DNA of 64,000 nt from an uncultured Treponema sp. (GCA_946410085.1 CAMJZA010000011.1:1-64000), one strand, 5' to 3'; shown: positions 23,057 through 32,376, counted from the stretch's first letter. Program-made: numbers and translations. Notes: generated by a model not told the origin, from the sequence alone.

Positions 23057-23085
23057 TGGCACAATATAAGAATATCTGCTATAAT
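23057..23085 (+). promoter_or_regulatory. Promoter of glgX, leaderless configuration
   Basis: A perfect TATAAT (23080-23085) ends 8 bases before the ATG at 23094. At 17-base spacing the -35 position reads TGGCAC, a poor match. A similar TGGCAT stands before the gene at 57003. There is no ribosome-binding sequence. Confidence 0.5.
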
Positions 23086-23093
23086 AAGCTGTA

Positions 23094-25232
23094 ATGACGT
23101 TGGAAAACTGTTTGCCTGGGAATCCTTACCCCCTCGGTGCGCATCTGCGGGACGGCGGCGTGAACTTTGCCGTCTTCAGCCGGAACGGGACAAGGGTTAT
23201 ATTGGAATTGTTTGCGAACGAAGGGGATAACGATCCGTATGCATCCCTGGAGCTGGACCCCGTGCGGAACCGCACCGGGGACATTTGGCATATATTCGTG
23301 CCTGGACTCAAGGCGGGCGCCCTATACCTGTACCGGGTGGACGGGCCTTTTGAGCCGCGGGAAGGGCACCGCTTTAATGTAAAGGAACTGCTTTTTGATC
23401 CCTACGCAAAGGCGATTACGGCGACGTCCATATTCCACAGCCTGCCGCCGAACTACCGGACTCCGCTCGACAAGACGGACGTAGAGCTGGAGGAATCCCG
23501 TCATTTCTACCAGTTTCCCAAGTGCGTCGTCATCGACGACAAGGCCTTTGACTGGGAGGGCGACCGGCCGATCAACCGGCCCCTGCACGACAGCATCATC
23601 TATGAGGTACACGTCAAGGGCTTTACGGCCGGCCGTGATGCGGGGGTGCGTAATCCCGGCACCTACGACGGCTTCCGCGAGAAGATTCCCTACCTGACGC
23701 ATCTGGGAATAACGGCAGTTGAGCTACTCCCCATGTACGAGTTCGACGAATACGAAAATACGAACATAAATCCCCGTACCGGCGACCGGATGAAGAACTA
23801 CTGGGGCTACAGTACGGTCAACTTCTTCTCGCCCAAGGCTGGCTTTGCCGCCGACAAGCGGCCGGGCGCCTGCGTGCATGAGTTCAAGAACCTCGTCAAG
23901 GAACTGCACCGGAATAATATCGAAGTCATCCTCGACGTCGTATTCAACCATACGGCGGAAGGCAACGAGCATGGGGTCATGCTGAACTTCCGCGGCTTTG
24001 AGAACAGTGTCTATTACCAGCTGGTCGGCAGCCACAGGGAATACTACATGAACTATTCCGGCTGCGGCAACTCCTTTAACTGCAACCACCCGATTGTCCG
24101 CCAGTTCATTCTGGACTGCCTGCGCTACTGGGTACTGGAGTACCACATTGACGGCTTCCGCTTTGACCTCGCACCGATTCTGGCGCGCGGACAGGACGGG
24201 GCGATCATGGGACTGCCGCCGCTGACCAATGCGATTTCCGAAGATCCGATCCTTGCCGACACGAAGATAATTGCCGAACCCTGGGATGCGGGCGGTGCCT
24301 ACCTGCTCGGGGGCTTCCCCGGCGGCCGCTGGGCGGAGTGGAACGACCGTTTTCGCGATGACATCAGGAAATTCTGGCGGGGGGACGAGTTTGTTTCCAA
24401 CGGGGCGGCGACCCGCATGAGCGGTTCAAGCGACCTCTTTACGATTTCCGGCCGTTCGCCGAGCCACAGCATCAACTTCGTGACCTGCCATGACGGCTTT
24501 ACGATGAACGACCTCGTGAGCTACAACCACAAGCACAACGACGACAACGGCGAGGAGAACCGGGACGGTACCGATTCCAACTGGTCCTACAACCACGGCT
24601 ACGAGGGACCGACCAAGAATCCCCTGATAGAACGGCGGCGCAACAAGCAGATGCGGAATTTCCTGCTGACCCTGCTCGTTTCAATCGGAACGCCGATGAT
24701 GCTCGGCGGCGACGAATTCCGCCGGGGGCAGGAAGGCAACAACAATGCCTACTGCCAGGACAACGAGATTTCATGGTTTGACTGGAGCATTGCGAACCTC
24801 AACTCTTCGCTCATTGCCTTTACGAAGCGGGCGATTGCCCTGCGGAAGAATCATGCGGTATTCCGCCGCTGTACTTTCTTTCAGGGGCAGCGGGCGGGTT
24901 CCGTTCCCGACATCCAGTGGTTTGACATGGACGGCAGCAGCCCCGAGTGGAGCAAGATTTCCCGTTTCATCGCCTACGTGCTCTACGGGCAGTACTGCGT
25001 GAACGACGACGGAAGCCGCGACAGCGACTTCTACATTGCGGCAAACACCGACCGCCAGGACGTGATGGTAACCATCCCGACCCCGCTCGACGGCAAGAGC
25101 TGGTACCTCGTTGCCGACACCTCGATTGAGGGGGCGGATGCCATTGCAGAGGAAGGAAAGGCCGTGAAACTGCGGGAGCAGGAGCATTACGTGATTCCGT
25201 CCAATTCGCTCATCGTGCTGATGGCCCAGTAG
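23094..25232 (+). CDS. glgX: Glycogen debranching enzyme GlgX (isoamylase type, GH13)
   Basis: The 712-residue protein has an N-terminal CBM48-like domain (GAHLRDGGVNFAVFS) and a GH13 barrel with all four conserved regions: DVVFNHTAEG, GFRFDLAPIL (nucleophile Asp358), IIAEPWDAGG (acid Glu) and FVTCHDGF. It cleaves alpha-1,6 branches from glycogen or limit dextrin in the cytoplasm. Glycogen phosphorylase follows 52 bases downstream, so the pair forms a glycogen-breakdown unit. Its own start is probably leaderless, while glgP has a Shine-Dalgarno site. Confidence 0.95.
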   Translation: MTLENCLPGNPYPLGAHLRDGGVNFAVFSRNGTRVILELFANEGDNDPYASLELDPVRNRTGDIWHIFVPGLKAGALYLYRVDGPFEPREGHRFNVKELLFDPYAKAITATSIFHSLPPNYRTPLDKTDVELEESRHFYQFPKCVVIDDKAFDWEGDRPINRPLHDSIIYEVHVKGFTAGRDAGVRNPGTYDGFREKIPYLTHLGITAVELLPMYEFDEYENTNINPRTGDRMKNYWGYSTVNFFSPKAGFAADKRPGACVHEFKNLVKELHRNNIEVILDVVFNHTAEGNEHGVMLNFRGFENSVYYQLVGSHREYYMNYSGCGNSFNCNHPIVRQFILDCLRYWVLEYHIDGFRFDLAPILARGQDGAIMGLPPLTNAISEDPILADTKIIAEPWDAGGAYLLGGFPGGRWAEWNDRFRDDIRKFWRGDEFVSNGAATRMSGSSDLFTISGRSPSHSINFVTCHDGFTMNDLVSYNHKHNDDNGEENRDGTDSNWSYNHGYEGPTKNPLIERRRNKQMRNFLLTLLVSIGTPMMLGGDEFRRGQEGNNNAYCQDNEISWFDWSIANLNSSLIAFTKRAIALRKNHAVFRRCTFFQGQRAGSVPDIQWFDMDGSSPEWSKISRFIAYVLYGQYCVNDDGSRDSDFYIAANTDRQDVMVTIPTPLDGKSWYLVADTSIEGADAIAEEGKAVKLREQEHYVIPSNSLIVLMAQ

Positions 25233-25284
25233 GGCGGCAGAGGACATATACAAGAGAATACTACACCATTTACCGGAGGAAAAT

Positions 25285-27747
25285 ATGGTATTTGACGCAG
25301 AACAGTTTAAGGCAAACCTGACGGGGCGCCTTCGCAGGCAGTACGGCAAAGACATAAGCCAGGCTTCAAAGCACGACCTCTTTGACGCGGTCAGTGCCAG
25401 TGCCCTGGAAATCATCATGCCGAACTGGATGGAGACCAGGCGTGAGTATGAGGCAAAGCCGACCAAGCAGCTCTACTATTTAAGCGCTGAGTTCCTGATG
25501 GGACGCGCCCTCAGCAACAACCTGATTAACGCCGGAATCGACAAGCAGGTCAAGGAAGTCCTCAAGGGAATGAACATCGACTACAACATCATCGAGGACG
25601 AGGAGCCTGATGCGGGCCTTGGAAACGGAGGTCTCGGCCGCCTTGCCGCCTGCTTCCTGGACAGCCTTGCAACCCTGCAGTATCCGGGCAACGGCTACGG
25701 AATCCGCTATGAGTACGGCATGTTCGAGCAGCACATCATCAACGGCGAGCAGGTGGAGTTCCCCGACAACTGGCTGCGCCACCGCGACCCCTGGGAAGTC
25801 AAGCGGAGCGACCTTGCCGTCACCGTCCGCTTCGGCGGAGAAATCAAGCACGGCAAGACCCCTGACGGGCAGGACCGCTTCTTCGTTGAGGGTGCGGAGG
25901 AAGTCATCGCGACTCCCTACGATATGCCCATCGTCGGCTTCGGCAACAATACGGTCAACACGCTCCGCCTCTGGCAGGCGACGAGCCCGAACGGCTTTGA
26001 CCTGCAGCTGTTCAACGACATGCAGTACAGCCGCGCCGTTGAGCGGCAGAACAACGCCGAGAACATCAGCCGCGTCCTGTACCCCAACGACAACGGTCCG
26101 ATGGGTAAGGAGCTGCGCCTGAGGCAGCAGTACTTCTTTACGTCCGCATCCCTGCAGGACCTCGTGCACCACTTTGTCATGACGGTCGGCACGGATCTGT
26201 CCAAGTTCCCGGACTATCACGTCATCCAGCTCAACGACACGCACCCCGTCGTCGCCATCCCCGAGCTCATGCGGATTTTGCTGGACGAGTACAACGTCGG
26301 CTGGGACAACGCCTGGGCCGTCGTCCAGAAGACCTTCGCCTACACCAACCATACGATTCTCGCCGAGGCTCTTGAGAAGTGGCCGATCGAGACCTTCAAG
26401 AACCTGCTTCCCCGCATCTACCAGATCGTCGAGGAGATCAACCGCCGCGAGGTGATTGAGCTGCGGCAGAAGTTCCCGAACGACTACGACAAGCAGAACC
26501 ACATGGCGATCATCCATGACGGCAAGGTCTACATGGGCTGGCTCGCAATCCACGCCTGCTTCTCCGTCAACGGTGTTGCCGAACTGCACACCAAGCTGCT
26601 CAAGGAGCAGGAGTTCAAGGCCTGGAACGTCCTGTACCCGCAGAAGTTCAACAACAAGACGAACGGAGTCACCCAGCGCCGCTGGCTGCTCCTTTCCAAC
26701 CCGGAGCTGGCCGACCTCATCACCGAGAAGATCGGGCACGGATGGGAGACCGACCTGACCAAGCTCAAGGGCCTGGAGAAGTTCGTCGATGACGATGCGA
26801 CCTTGAACCGCCTGATGGAAATCAAGATGCACAACAAGCAGGAGCTTGCCGACTACCTCAAGCATGCGCAGAACGAGTTCCTTGACCCGGACAGCATCTT
26901 TGACACCCAGGTAAAGCGGCTCCACGAGTACAAGCGGCAGCTGCTGAACATCTTCCACATCATGTACCTGTACAACCGGATTGTCGAGGATCCCTCGTTC
27001 AACCCGCCGCCCCGCACCTTCATCTTCGGCGCAAAGGCAGCATCCGGCTACCGCAGGGCAAAGTCCATCATCAAGCTCATCAACACCGTTGCCGACCGCG
27101 TCAATACCGACCGCCGCGTCGGAGGCAAGCTGCGCGTCGTGTTCATTGAGAACTACCGCGTTTCCGTTGCCGAGCGGATTATCCCCGCGACCGATGTTTC
27201 CGAGCAGATTTCTACCGCCGGTTACGAGGCGTCCGGTACGTCCAACATGAAGTTCATGATGAACGGTGCGGTGACGCTCGGAACGATGGACGGTGCAAAC
27301 ATCGAGATCGTCCACGAGGCAGGAAAGGACAATGAAGTCATCTTCGGTCTGACCGCCGACGAGATCATCAAGATAAACAGCGAGCACTCCTACAACCCGC
27401 AGAAGTACCTGGAACGCAACCCGGCACTGCAGAAGGTCGTGGAGCAGCTGGTGGACGGCACCTACGACCGCACCGGCCTGCTTTTTCGCGAGCTGCATGA
27501 CTCCCTCGTCTACGGCGTTGAAGGTCAGCGGCCCGACGTGTACTTCATCCTTGCGGACTTCGACTCCTACGTGCAGGCGCAGGAGAAGGTTGCCAAGCTC
27601 TATGCCGACAAGAAGGGCTGGGCAAAGAAGGCCCTGATGAACATTGCCAACTCCGGCAAGTTCTCAAGCGACCGCACCATCGAAGATTACGTCAAGGACA
27701 TCTGGCATATCGAGAAGATGGAAATCAAGGGAAAGGCGAAGAACTAA
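25285..27747 (+). CDS. glgP: Glycogen/starch phosphorylase
   Basis: The 820-residue protein matches the full family length. It has GNGGLGRLAACFLDS near the N-terminal third, the active-site block LNDTHPVVAIPELMR and the PLP lysine Lys656 in SGTSNMKFMMNGA. It releases glucose-1-phosphate from glycogen. It sits behind glgX with a GGAGGA ribosome site and ends at a strong terminator. Codon use is strongly biased to C-ending codons, which suggests high expression and also explains the long spurious antisense frame. Confidence 0.97.
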   Translation: MVFDAEQFKANLTGRLRRQYGKDISQASKHDLFDAVSASALEIIMPNWMETRREYEAKPTKQLYYLSAEFLMGRALSNNLINAGIDKQVKEVLKGMNIDYNIIEDEEPDAGLGNGGLGRLAACFLDSLATLQYPGNGYGIRYEYGMFEQHIINGEQVEFPDNWLRHRDPWEVKRSDLAVTVRFGGEIKHGKTPDGQDRFFVEGAEEVIATPYDMPIVGFGNNTVNTLRLWQATSPNGFDLQLFNDMQYSRAVERQNNAENISRVLYPNDNGPMGKELRLRQQYFFTSASLQDLVHHFVMTVGTDLSKFPDYHVIQLNDTHPVVAIPELMRILLDEYNVGWDNAWAVVQKTFAYTNHTILAEALEKWPIETFKNLLPRIYQIVEEINRREVIELRQKFPNDYDKQNHMAIIHDGKVYMGWLAIHACFSVNGVAELHTKLLKEQEFKAWNVLYPQKFNNKTNGVTQRRWLLLSNPELADLITEKIGHGWETDLTKLKGLEKFVDDDATLNRLMEIKMHNKQELADYLKHAQNEFLDPDSIFDTQVKRLHEYKRQLLNIFHIMYLYNRIVEDPSFNPPPRTFIFGAKAASGYRRAKSIIKLINTVADRVNTDRRVGGKLRVVFIENYRVSVAERIIPATDVSEQISTAGYEASGTSNMKFMMNGAVTLGTMDGANIEIVHEAGKDNEVIFGLTADEIIKINSEHSYNPQKYLERNPALQKVVEQLVDGTYDRTGLLFRELHDSLVYGVEGQRPDVYFILADFDSYVQAQEKVAKLYADKKGWAKKALMNIANSGKFSSDRTIEDYVKDIWHIEKMEIKGKAKN

Positions 27748-27820
27748 GCCGTCTCTTGTTCCCTGGAGCGGCAGTGCAGGGCGCGGGTACAGCCTGCCCC
27801 TGTTCCGCCGCATGCGTTTC

Positions 27821-27859
27821 CGCCCCCGGCAGCCCGTACAGGCGCGGGGGCGTTTTTTT
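27821..27859 (+). terminator. Rho-independent terminator after glgP
   Basis: CGCCCCCG (27821-27828) pairs with CGGGGGCG (27845-27852) and is followed by T7. Confidence 0.92.
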
Positions 27860-27900
27860 GCACGCCGGGTCTGCGGCGTGCATGCAGGAGGGTGGGGCTG

Positions 27901-28680
27901 ATGCAGCTTGATGACATCGTAATTGTCCTTGTCCGGGCGGAAGAAAGCCGGAACATCGGGGCAGTCTGCCGGGCAATGGCAAACTGCGACATCCGCCGGC
28001 TCAGGATTGTCGGCATGAAGCGGGAGGACTACGACATAGACTCGGTGTACCGCCTTGCAATCCATGCGGGCTACATCTTTGACGATGCGGAGTTCTATGA
28101 GACCATTGCGGAAGCGACGGCGGACTGTGCGTTTGCCGTCGGTACGACGCGGCGGGAAGGCCGGCGGCGGAAGGGCGCCCTGCTGTTGCCCGAGGAACTG
28201 GGACCGCTCGTGAAGGACCGCTCAGGCGGGGAGGGGAGCGGGGGAAAGGCCGCCGTCCTCTTCGGCAACGAGCGGTCCGGCATGAGCGACGAGGAAATGC
28301 GCTCGTGTGACTTTGGCCTGACAATCCCTTCGAGCGAGAACTTCGGTTCGCTCAACCTGAGCCACGCCGTGCAGCTCGTGTGCTATGAGCTGTTCCGCTC
28401 CCTTTCAAGGCGGGAGGAGTCGCTTTTGTACAAGCGCGAGCTTATTACCCGTCCCCGGCTGGAGGAAACGGTCGCCTGCATGCTGGACGACATGGCGCAG
28501 ATAGGCTTTTTTTCCCATCTGGGGCGGGAGGATATGGAAGAATTCTGGCGCAGCATCCTTTCCCGCGCGATGCTGACCGAGGATGAGGCGATGAAGGTTC
28601 AGAAGACCTTTGACCGGGCTGCGGAACTGGCGACCCGGGAACCGCTCAACCATCCGTCTGCGTCGCATTACAGGAGTTAG
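27901..28680 (+). CDS. TrmJ-like SPOUT tRNA/rRNA 2'-O-methyltransferase
   Basis: The 259-residue SPOUT-fold enzyme has the three SpoU motifs: VRAEESRNIGAVCRAM (motif 1, catalytic Arg/Asn region), AVLFGNERSGMSDEE (motif 2) and LTIPSSENFGSLNLSHAVQLVCYE (motif 3). The order and the C-terminal helical extension resemble TrmJ/LasT, which methylates position 32 of tRNAs, so TrmJ is the best guess. The start at 27901 follows an AGGAGGG site; a GTG nine bases upstream lies within that site. The gene converges with the phosphoesterase gene. Confidence 0.85.
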   Translation: MQLDDIVIVLVRAEESRNIGAVCRAMANCDIRRLRIVGMKREDYDIDSVYRLAIHAGYIFDDAEFYETIAEATADCAFAVGTTRREGRRRKGALLLPEELGPLVKDRSGGEGSGGKAAVLFGNERSGMSDEEMRSCDFGLTIPSSENFGSLNLSHAVQLVCYELFRSLSRREESLLYKRELITRPRLEETVACMLDDMAQIGFFSHLGREDMEEFWRSILSRAMLTEDEAMKVQKTFDRAAELATREPLNHPSASHYRS

Positions 28681-28682
28681 GA

Positions 28683-28715
28683 CAGGGGCTGCGGGCCGTC
28701 CCGGACGCGCCCCTG
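28683..28715. terminator. Possible bidirectional terminator hairpin
   Basis: CAGGGGC (28683-28689) pairs with GCCCCTG (28709-28715) exactly between two convergent stop codons, with further inner GC pairing. No T run is present on either strand, so its function is uncertain. Confidence 0.35.
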
Positions 28716-29408
28716 CTAGAAGTAAAAGCGCCGCGGCTCCGGGTTGAACGGCACGCTCTTTGCCCCGGTAATGCGGTAGAAGGTGTAGTCCTGATAGGCA
28801 GAACCTTTCCTGAGCCTGAGCGTCATGAAGCTCGGAGGCAGGCCTCCCCGGGGAATTGCGCAGCTGCCGGGGTTCAGCGTGAGCAGGCCCGACGAACATT
28901 CCGCCAGCGCAATGTGCGTGTGTCCGTACAGGACCATGCCTGCCCCCTGGGACATGGCTTCATGTGCCAGGTAGAGGGTTCCGTCGTAGAGCGAAAAGCG
29001 GTGCCCGTGCGTTATGAACATGCTGTGCCCGCTTGCCGTGAGCATCTGGCGGATCGGGACCTTCAGCTGGACGAAGGGAGTGCCGGGATCCTGCGCCGGA
29101 TTTGCAATGGAGTAGCGGGCCGCGTCATTGTTGCCCTGCACCAGCGCGATGACCGGCGGAAGTGCCCTGGACAGGGCAGCGTCTTCCAGGGATGCGGTCA
29201 GGATGCCGCAGACGTCGCCCGTGCCGTCCCCGCAGAACACGAAGGCGTCGCATTGTTCCCCCCACTCGTACAGAATGTAGCGGAGCATGCTGCCTGCCCC
29301 GTGGGAATCGGAAATGACCAGAATCAGCGACTCGTCCTTTTGGGCAAGTTTCCCGATGGCTTCTGCCGATCCGATGAGGAGGCTCTCCTGCTGTTCCAGA
29401 CTGTTCAC
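28716..29408 (-). CDS. Metallophosphoesterase (YfcE-like)
   Basis: The 230-residue protein has calcineurin-like metal motifs: ISDSHG (DxH), CGDGTGD (GDxxD), VQGNND (GNxD), THGHRFS (GH) and GHTHIA (GHxH). These define the YfcE/MJ0936 type of bacterial phosphodiesterase. It starts with GTG, four bases after the stop of the upstream lipoprotein gene, with an AGGA site, so the two are co-transcribed and probably coupled. The in vivo substrate of this family is generally unknown. The first 25 residues precede the fold and may be a short extension. Confidence 0.88.
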   Translation of the reverse strand: MNSLEQQESLLIGSAEAIGKLAQKDESLILVISDSHGAGSMLRYILYEWGEQCDAFVFCGDGTGDVCGILTASLEDAALSRALPPVIALVQGNNDAARYSIANPAQDPGTPFVQLKVPIRQMLTASGHSMFITHGHRFSLYDGTLYLAHEAMSQGAGMVLYGHTHIALAECSSGLLTLNPGSCAIPRGGLPPSFMTLRLRKGSAYQDYTFYRITGAKSVPFNPEPRRFYF

Positions 29409-29411
29409 CGC

Positions 29412-30266
29412 TTACTTGTCCTGTTCAATGACAAAGTGGTTTATGGACTGGATGCCGGTTTCTCCGTCAACGTAGCGGCGCACCTTTTTTTCGCCGACGA
29501 TTGACTGGACGTGCGAATGCAGGTCCTGATCGGAAAAGATGGAGCTCCGCAGTGCCTTTGCGGCGGTCTGTCCGGCAGGCGGGAAGCGGGCCGGGTAGTA
29601 GCGGTCATCCGGCAGGTCTACCATGTACCTGATTGCCCGCAGGACAATCTGCTCTGCGGTCTTGTCGACCGTCTTGACTTCGACTTCCTCGTCTTCAAGG
29701 CTCACGTTCCGCTCGTATTCAAGGACAAAGTCGCAGTTGAACTCTTCTCCCAATACATCGTCCTGGGGCATGAGGGAAAAAATCGCGTAGGGCGGATTGT
29801 CGTCCCAGTCCTGGCGCAGTCTGGTCAGGTAGCGGTGCGTGCCGTCCGGTGCGCCGAGCAGGATGATTCCCTTTATGTCCCGTTCACTGATGATGTCGTA
29901 GAGACTTGAAATCTTGGCAATGGACAGCTGGCCTTCAACATCGTTTTCCGTAAAGATGACGGGCAGGATGATTCCTCCGTCGCTTTCCAGCCCGTAGCGT
30001 TTCTGAAGGATACCGAGGAAGTCATCAAGAAATTCCCCGTCGTTAAAGCCGTATCCGAAGAGGACGCAGATGATGCCGTCCTTGGAACTGTAGCGGGAAA
30101 TGGCGCTGTAGTCGGGAACCGATGCCTCCCGTACTGCGATTTTTATGATGCCTGCGCCTGCCTGAACCGTTTCTTCCGCGCTCTTTTTCCCGCAGGAACT
30201 GCCGGCAAGCACAAGCATGCCGCACAGCAGCCCCGCAGCTATCCGTTCCACCCATTTTGTTTTCAT
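29412..30266 (-). CDS. Lipoprotein of unknown function (periplasmic-binding-like)
   Basis: The 284-residue protein has a lipoprotein signal (MLVLAGSSC). The rest alternates beta strands and helices (IIKIAVREAS, GIICVLFGYGFNDG, GIILPVIFTEND, KGIILLGAPDGTH), which resembles a type-1 periplasmic binding fold; no specific family is recognised. The start at 30266 is chosen because a TATACT box ends 7 bases before it. A longer start at 30347 would place 27 non-signal residues first and overlap the end of the next gene upstream. It forms a two-gene unit with the phosphoesterase. Confidence 0.75.
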   Translation of the reverse strand: MKTKWVERIAAGLLCGMLVLAGSSCGKKSAEETVQAGAGIIKIAVREASVPDYSAISRYSSKDGIICVLFGYGFNDGEFLDDFLGILQKRYGLESDGGIILPVIFTENDVEGQLSIAKISSLYDIISERDIKGIILLGAPDGTHRYLTRLRQDWDDNPPYAIFSLMPQDDVLGEEFNCDFVLEYERNVSLEDEEVEVKTVDKTAEQIVLRAIRYMVDLPDDRYYPARFPPAGQTAAKALRSSIFSDQDLHSHVQSIVGEKKVRRYVDGETGIQSINHFVIEQDK

Positions 30267-30273
30267 AGCACAC

Positions 30274-30302
30274 AGTATAGCGAAAAGAATGCCTTTGGAG
30301 AA
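30274..30302 (-). promoter_or_regulatory. Promoter, leaderless configuration, for lipoprotein gene
   Basis: On the minus strand TTCTCC (30297-30302), 17 bases and TATACT (30274-30279) are followed by 7 bases and the ATG at 30266. The -10 box is good and the -35 box weak. There is no ribosome-binding sequence. Confidence 0.5.
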
Positions 30303-30346
30303 GGGGGATGCAGCCGCGGGCAGAACCCCCGGCTGCGTAAGCTGCA

Positions 30347-31513
30347 TCAGACGTGTTTTATTTTGCGCCTGATATCAGAAAGGCGGTTCAGGGCCTCATG
30401 CAGCGTTTCGTCTTTCTTTGCAAAATGCAGGCGGACATAACGGTTTTCTGCTTCCTTAAAAAAGCTCGAACCGGGAACCGAACCGACACCGACATCACGC
30501 GCAAGAAGCTCTGCAAATTCCAGATCCGACGCATAGCCGAATTCTGAGATGTCAATCAGAACGTAATAGGCGCCTTCCGGAACCGTATGCGGCAAGCCGA
30601 TGGAATCCAGCCCCTGCAGGAACAAGTCCCGCTTGTGCGTATATTTTTCCTGCAGGTCACGGTAATAGCCGTCGCCGAAGCGCAGTCCGGTAACGGCAGC
30701 TTCCTGAAGCGGTGCGGCAGCCCCTACGGTCAGAAAGTCATGCACCTTTTTGATGCGGTCGCTGATCTCCGGATTTGCCTGCGTATAGCCGAGGCGCCAG
30801 CCGGTGATTGAGTATGTTTTTGAAAGCGAATTGCAGGTAATCGTGCGGTCCTTCATTCCGGGAAGCGAAGCCATGTAGGTGTGGACGTTCGGTTTGTACA
30901 GAATGTGCTCGTACACTTCATCGGTTATGACAAAGGCATCGTATTTTTTTGCAAGATCGGCTATCAGCATCAGTTCGCCGCGGGTAAAAACTTTTCCGCA
31001 GGGATTTGAAGGATTGCACACGATGATTGCCTTTGGCCGCTGCCGGAAGGCATCTTCAAGCACTTCTGCGTCAAAGCGGAACTCGGGAGGAATGAGCGGA
31101 ACATACACCGGCTCTGCCCCGCTCAAAATCGTGTCCGCTCCATAGTTTTCATAAAACGGAGAGAACACGATCACTTTGTCGCCGGGATTGGTGACGCTCA
31201 TCATTGCCGCCATCATCGCTTCGGTGGAACCGCAGGTTACGACAAGCTCTTCATTCGGATTTACTGCTATGCCCGAAAAATGCGTGATTTTTGCTGCAAG
31301 CGCCTCACGGAAATTCTGTGCCCCCCAGGTCGTGGAATACTGATGAAAATCTTCTTTAGTGACCTGCGCAAGCCGTGCAAGAATTTCCTCCGGCGGCTCA
31401 AAATCGGGGAAGCCCTGCGAGAGATTCACGGCTCCATACTGATTTGAAATCCGTGTCATTCTTCGAATGACTGAATCGGTAAAATGAGAGGTTCTGTCTG
31501 ACAGTGACGGCAT
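30347..31513 (-). CDS. Class I/II PLP aminotransferase
   Basis: The 388-residue fold-type I aminotransferase has GSTEAMMAAM (phosphate binding), NPSNPCGKVF, DEVYEH and the PLP lysine in NSLSKTYSITGWRLGY. The NLSQGFPDFEPP opening and the SKTYSITGWRLGY block are shared with methionine/kynurenine-type (YbdL) and AspC-like aminotransferases; the amino donor cannot be settled. An AGGGAG site precedes the start, and a TACAAT box lies about 30 bases further upstream. Confidence 0.88.
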   Translation of the reverse strand: MPSLSDRTSHFTDSVIRRMTRISNQYGAVNLSQGFPDFEPPEEILARLAQVTKEDFHQYSTTWGAQNFREALAAKITHFSGIAVNPNEELVVTCGSTEAMMAAMMSVTNPGDKVIVFSPFYENYGADTILSGAEPVYVPLIPPEFRFDAEVLEDAFRQRPKAIIVCNPSNPCGKVFTRGELMLIADLAKKYDAFVITDEVYEHILYKPNVHTYMASLPGMKDRTITCNSLSKTYSITGWRLGYTQANPEISDRIKKVHDFLTVGAAAPLQEAAVTGLRFGDGYYRDLQEKYTHKRDLFLQGLDSIGLPHTVPEGAYYVLIDISEFGYASDLEFAELLARDVGVGSVPGSSFFKEAENRYVRLHFAKKDETLHEALNRLSDIRRKIKHV

Positions 31514-31587
31514 ATCCGGCTCCCTGCGTTGTGGAAATTGCCTGATTGTAGCATAAAAGCGGGTCTTTTCCTATACGGCAGGCAACC

Positions 31588-31675
31588 GTTTAAAAACCAG
31601 CTGGAACATGTTTAAAACCAAGCTGGAATTCATTTAAAACCAAGCTGGAATTCATTTAAAACTAAGCCGAAACGG
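31588..31675 (+). repeat. Four 22-bp tandem repeats
   Basis: Four contiguous 22-base units start at 31588, 31610, 31632 and 31654. The consensus is RTTTAAAACCAAGCTGGAAT followed by TC. Units 2 and 3 differ at one base; units 1 and 4 are more diverged. The array fills the spacer between the aminotransferase and the GNAT gene. It has no obvious hairpin. Confidence 0.85.
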
Positions 31676-31765
31676 TGTCGGCGCTCGTTTTGACCTGACG
31701 CCGGCAGTAGCCAAGGGGGTAATTTCGTGGCATACTGGTACGAGTTTGGAAACGCAGGGGGAAGC

Positions 31766-32209
31766 ATGGAATACGAGATTACGGATTATGTGACGGCGGA
31801 AGAGTATATGGAACTGCGAAAACTCGTGGGATGGGGCCTCTTTCCGCTCGAGCAGGCCGCTGAGGGAATCAGTCACACGACACACCTCTGCTGCTTCAGG
31901 AAGGATGGCCTTGCCATCGGACTCCTTCGGGTACTCTGGGACCACGGCTACGTCGTCCACATCGCCGACGTGATTGTCCGTCCGGAATATCAGGGACAGG
32001 GGCTGGGCCGCGCCCTGATGGACCATGCGATGGCATACATCAGGAGCGTGCTGAAGCCCGGCCGGAAAGTCATGGTAAGCCTCATGGCTGCAAAAGGAAA
32101 GGAAGACTTTTACAAAAAATTCGGATTCTTCACACGGCCGGATGAAGCGCATGGCGCAGGCATGTGCCAGTGGATTGAGTGCCCCCCTCCTGCGGGCCCG
32201 GCAGAATGA
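31766..32209 (+). CDS. GNAT-family N-acetyltransferase
   Basis: The 147-residue GNAT protein has acetyl-CoA-binding motif A VRPEYQGQGLGRALMDHAM and the C-terminal FYKKFGF segment. The N-terminal TAEEYMELRKLVGW pattern is common in small GNATs of unknown substrate. The start at 31766 follows GGGGGA; a GTG start at 31727 with AAGGGGG is an alternative that adds 13 residues. The stop codon lies inside the first unit of a 22-bp tandem array, so changes in the array edge could alter the C-terminus. It is surrounded by repeat arrays on both sides. Confidence 0.85.
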   Translation: MEYEITDYVTAEEYMELRKLVGWGLFPLEQAAEGISHTTHLCCFRKDGLAIGLLRVLWDHGYVVHIADVIVRPEYQGQGLGRALMDHAMAYIRSVLKPGRKVMVSLMAAKGKEDFYKKFGFFTRPDEAHGAGMCQWIECPPPAGPAE

Positions 32210-32376
32210 TTCAGGCAGTCTTGCAGAATTATTCTGACAGCCTTGCAGAAAGATTCTGACAGCCTTGCAGAATGATTCTGACAGTCTTGCAGAATGATTC
32301 CGACAGTCTTGCAGAATTATTCTGACAGTCTTGCAGAATGATTCTGACAGCCTTGCAGAATGATTCTGACAGCTTA
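32201..32376 (+). repeat. Eight 22-bp tandem repeats overlapping a gene end
   Basis: Eight exact-length units start at 32201, 32223, 32245, 32267, 32289, 32311, 32333 and 32355, with consensus GCAGAATGATTCTGACAGTC followed by TT. The first unit contains the last codons and the TGA of the GNAT gene. The variation is mainly T/C at one site and ATG/TTA/AAG near the front. Two-turn helical spacing makes it a plausible protein-binding array or a VNTR. Confidence 0.95.

Noticed and set aside
21893-23062. 389-codon frame antisense to the 2-hydroxyacid dehydrogenase
   Set aside because: Shadow frame; the sense frame has all catalytic residues.
23057-23085. Sigma-54 promoter before glgX (TGGCAC...)
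   Set aside because: The -12 TTGC element is missing at the right spacing, while a perfect TATAAT is present.
25480-27498. 672-codon open frame antisense to glgP
   Set aside because: It mirrors the biased codon use of glgP, has no plausible domain, start signal or family pattern, and lies entirely inside a certain gene.
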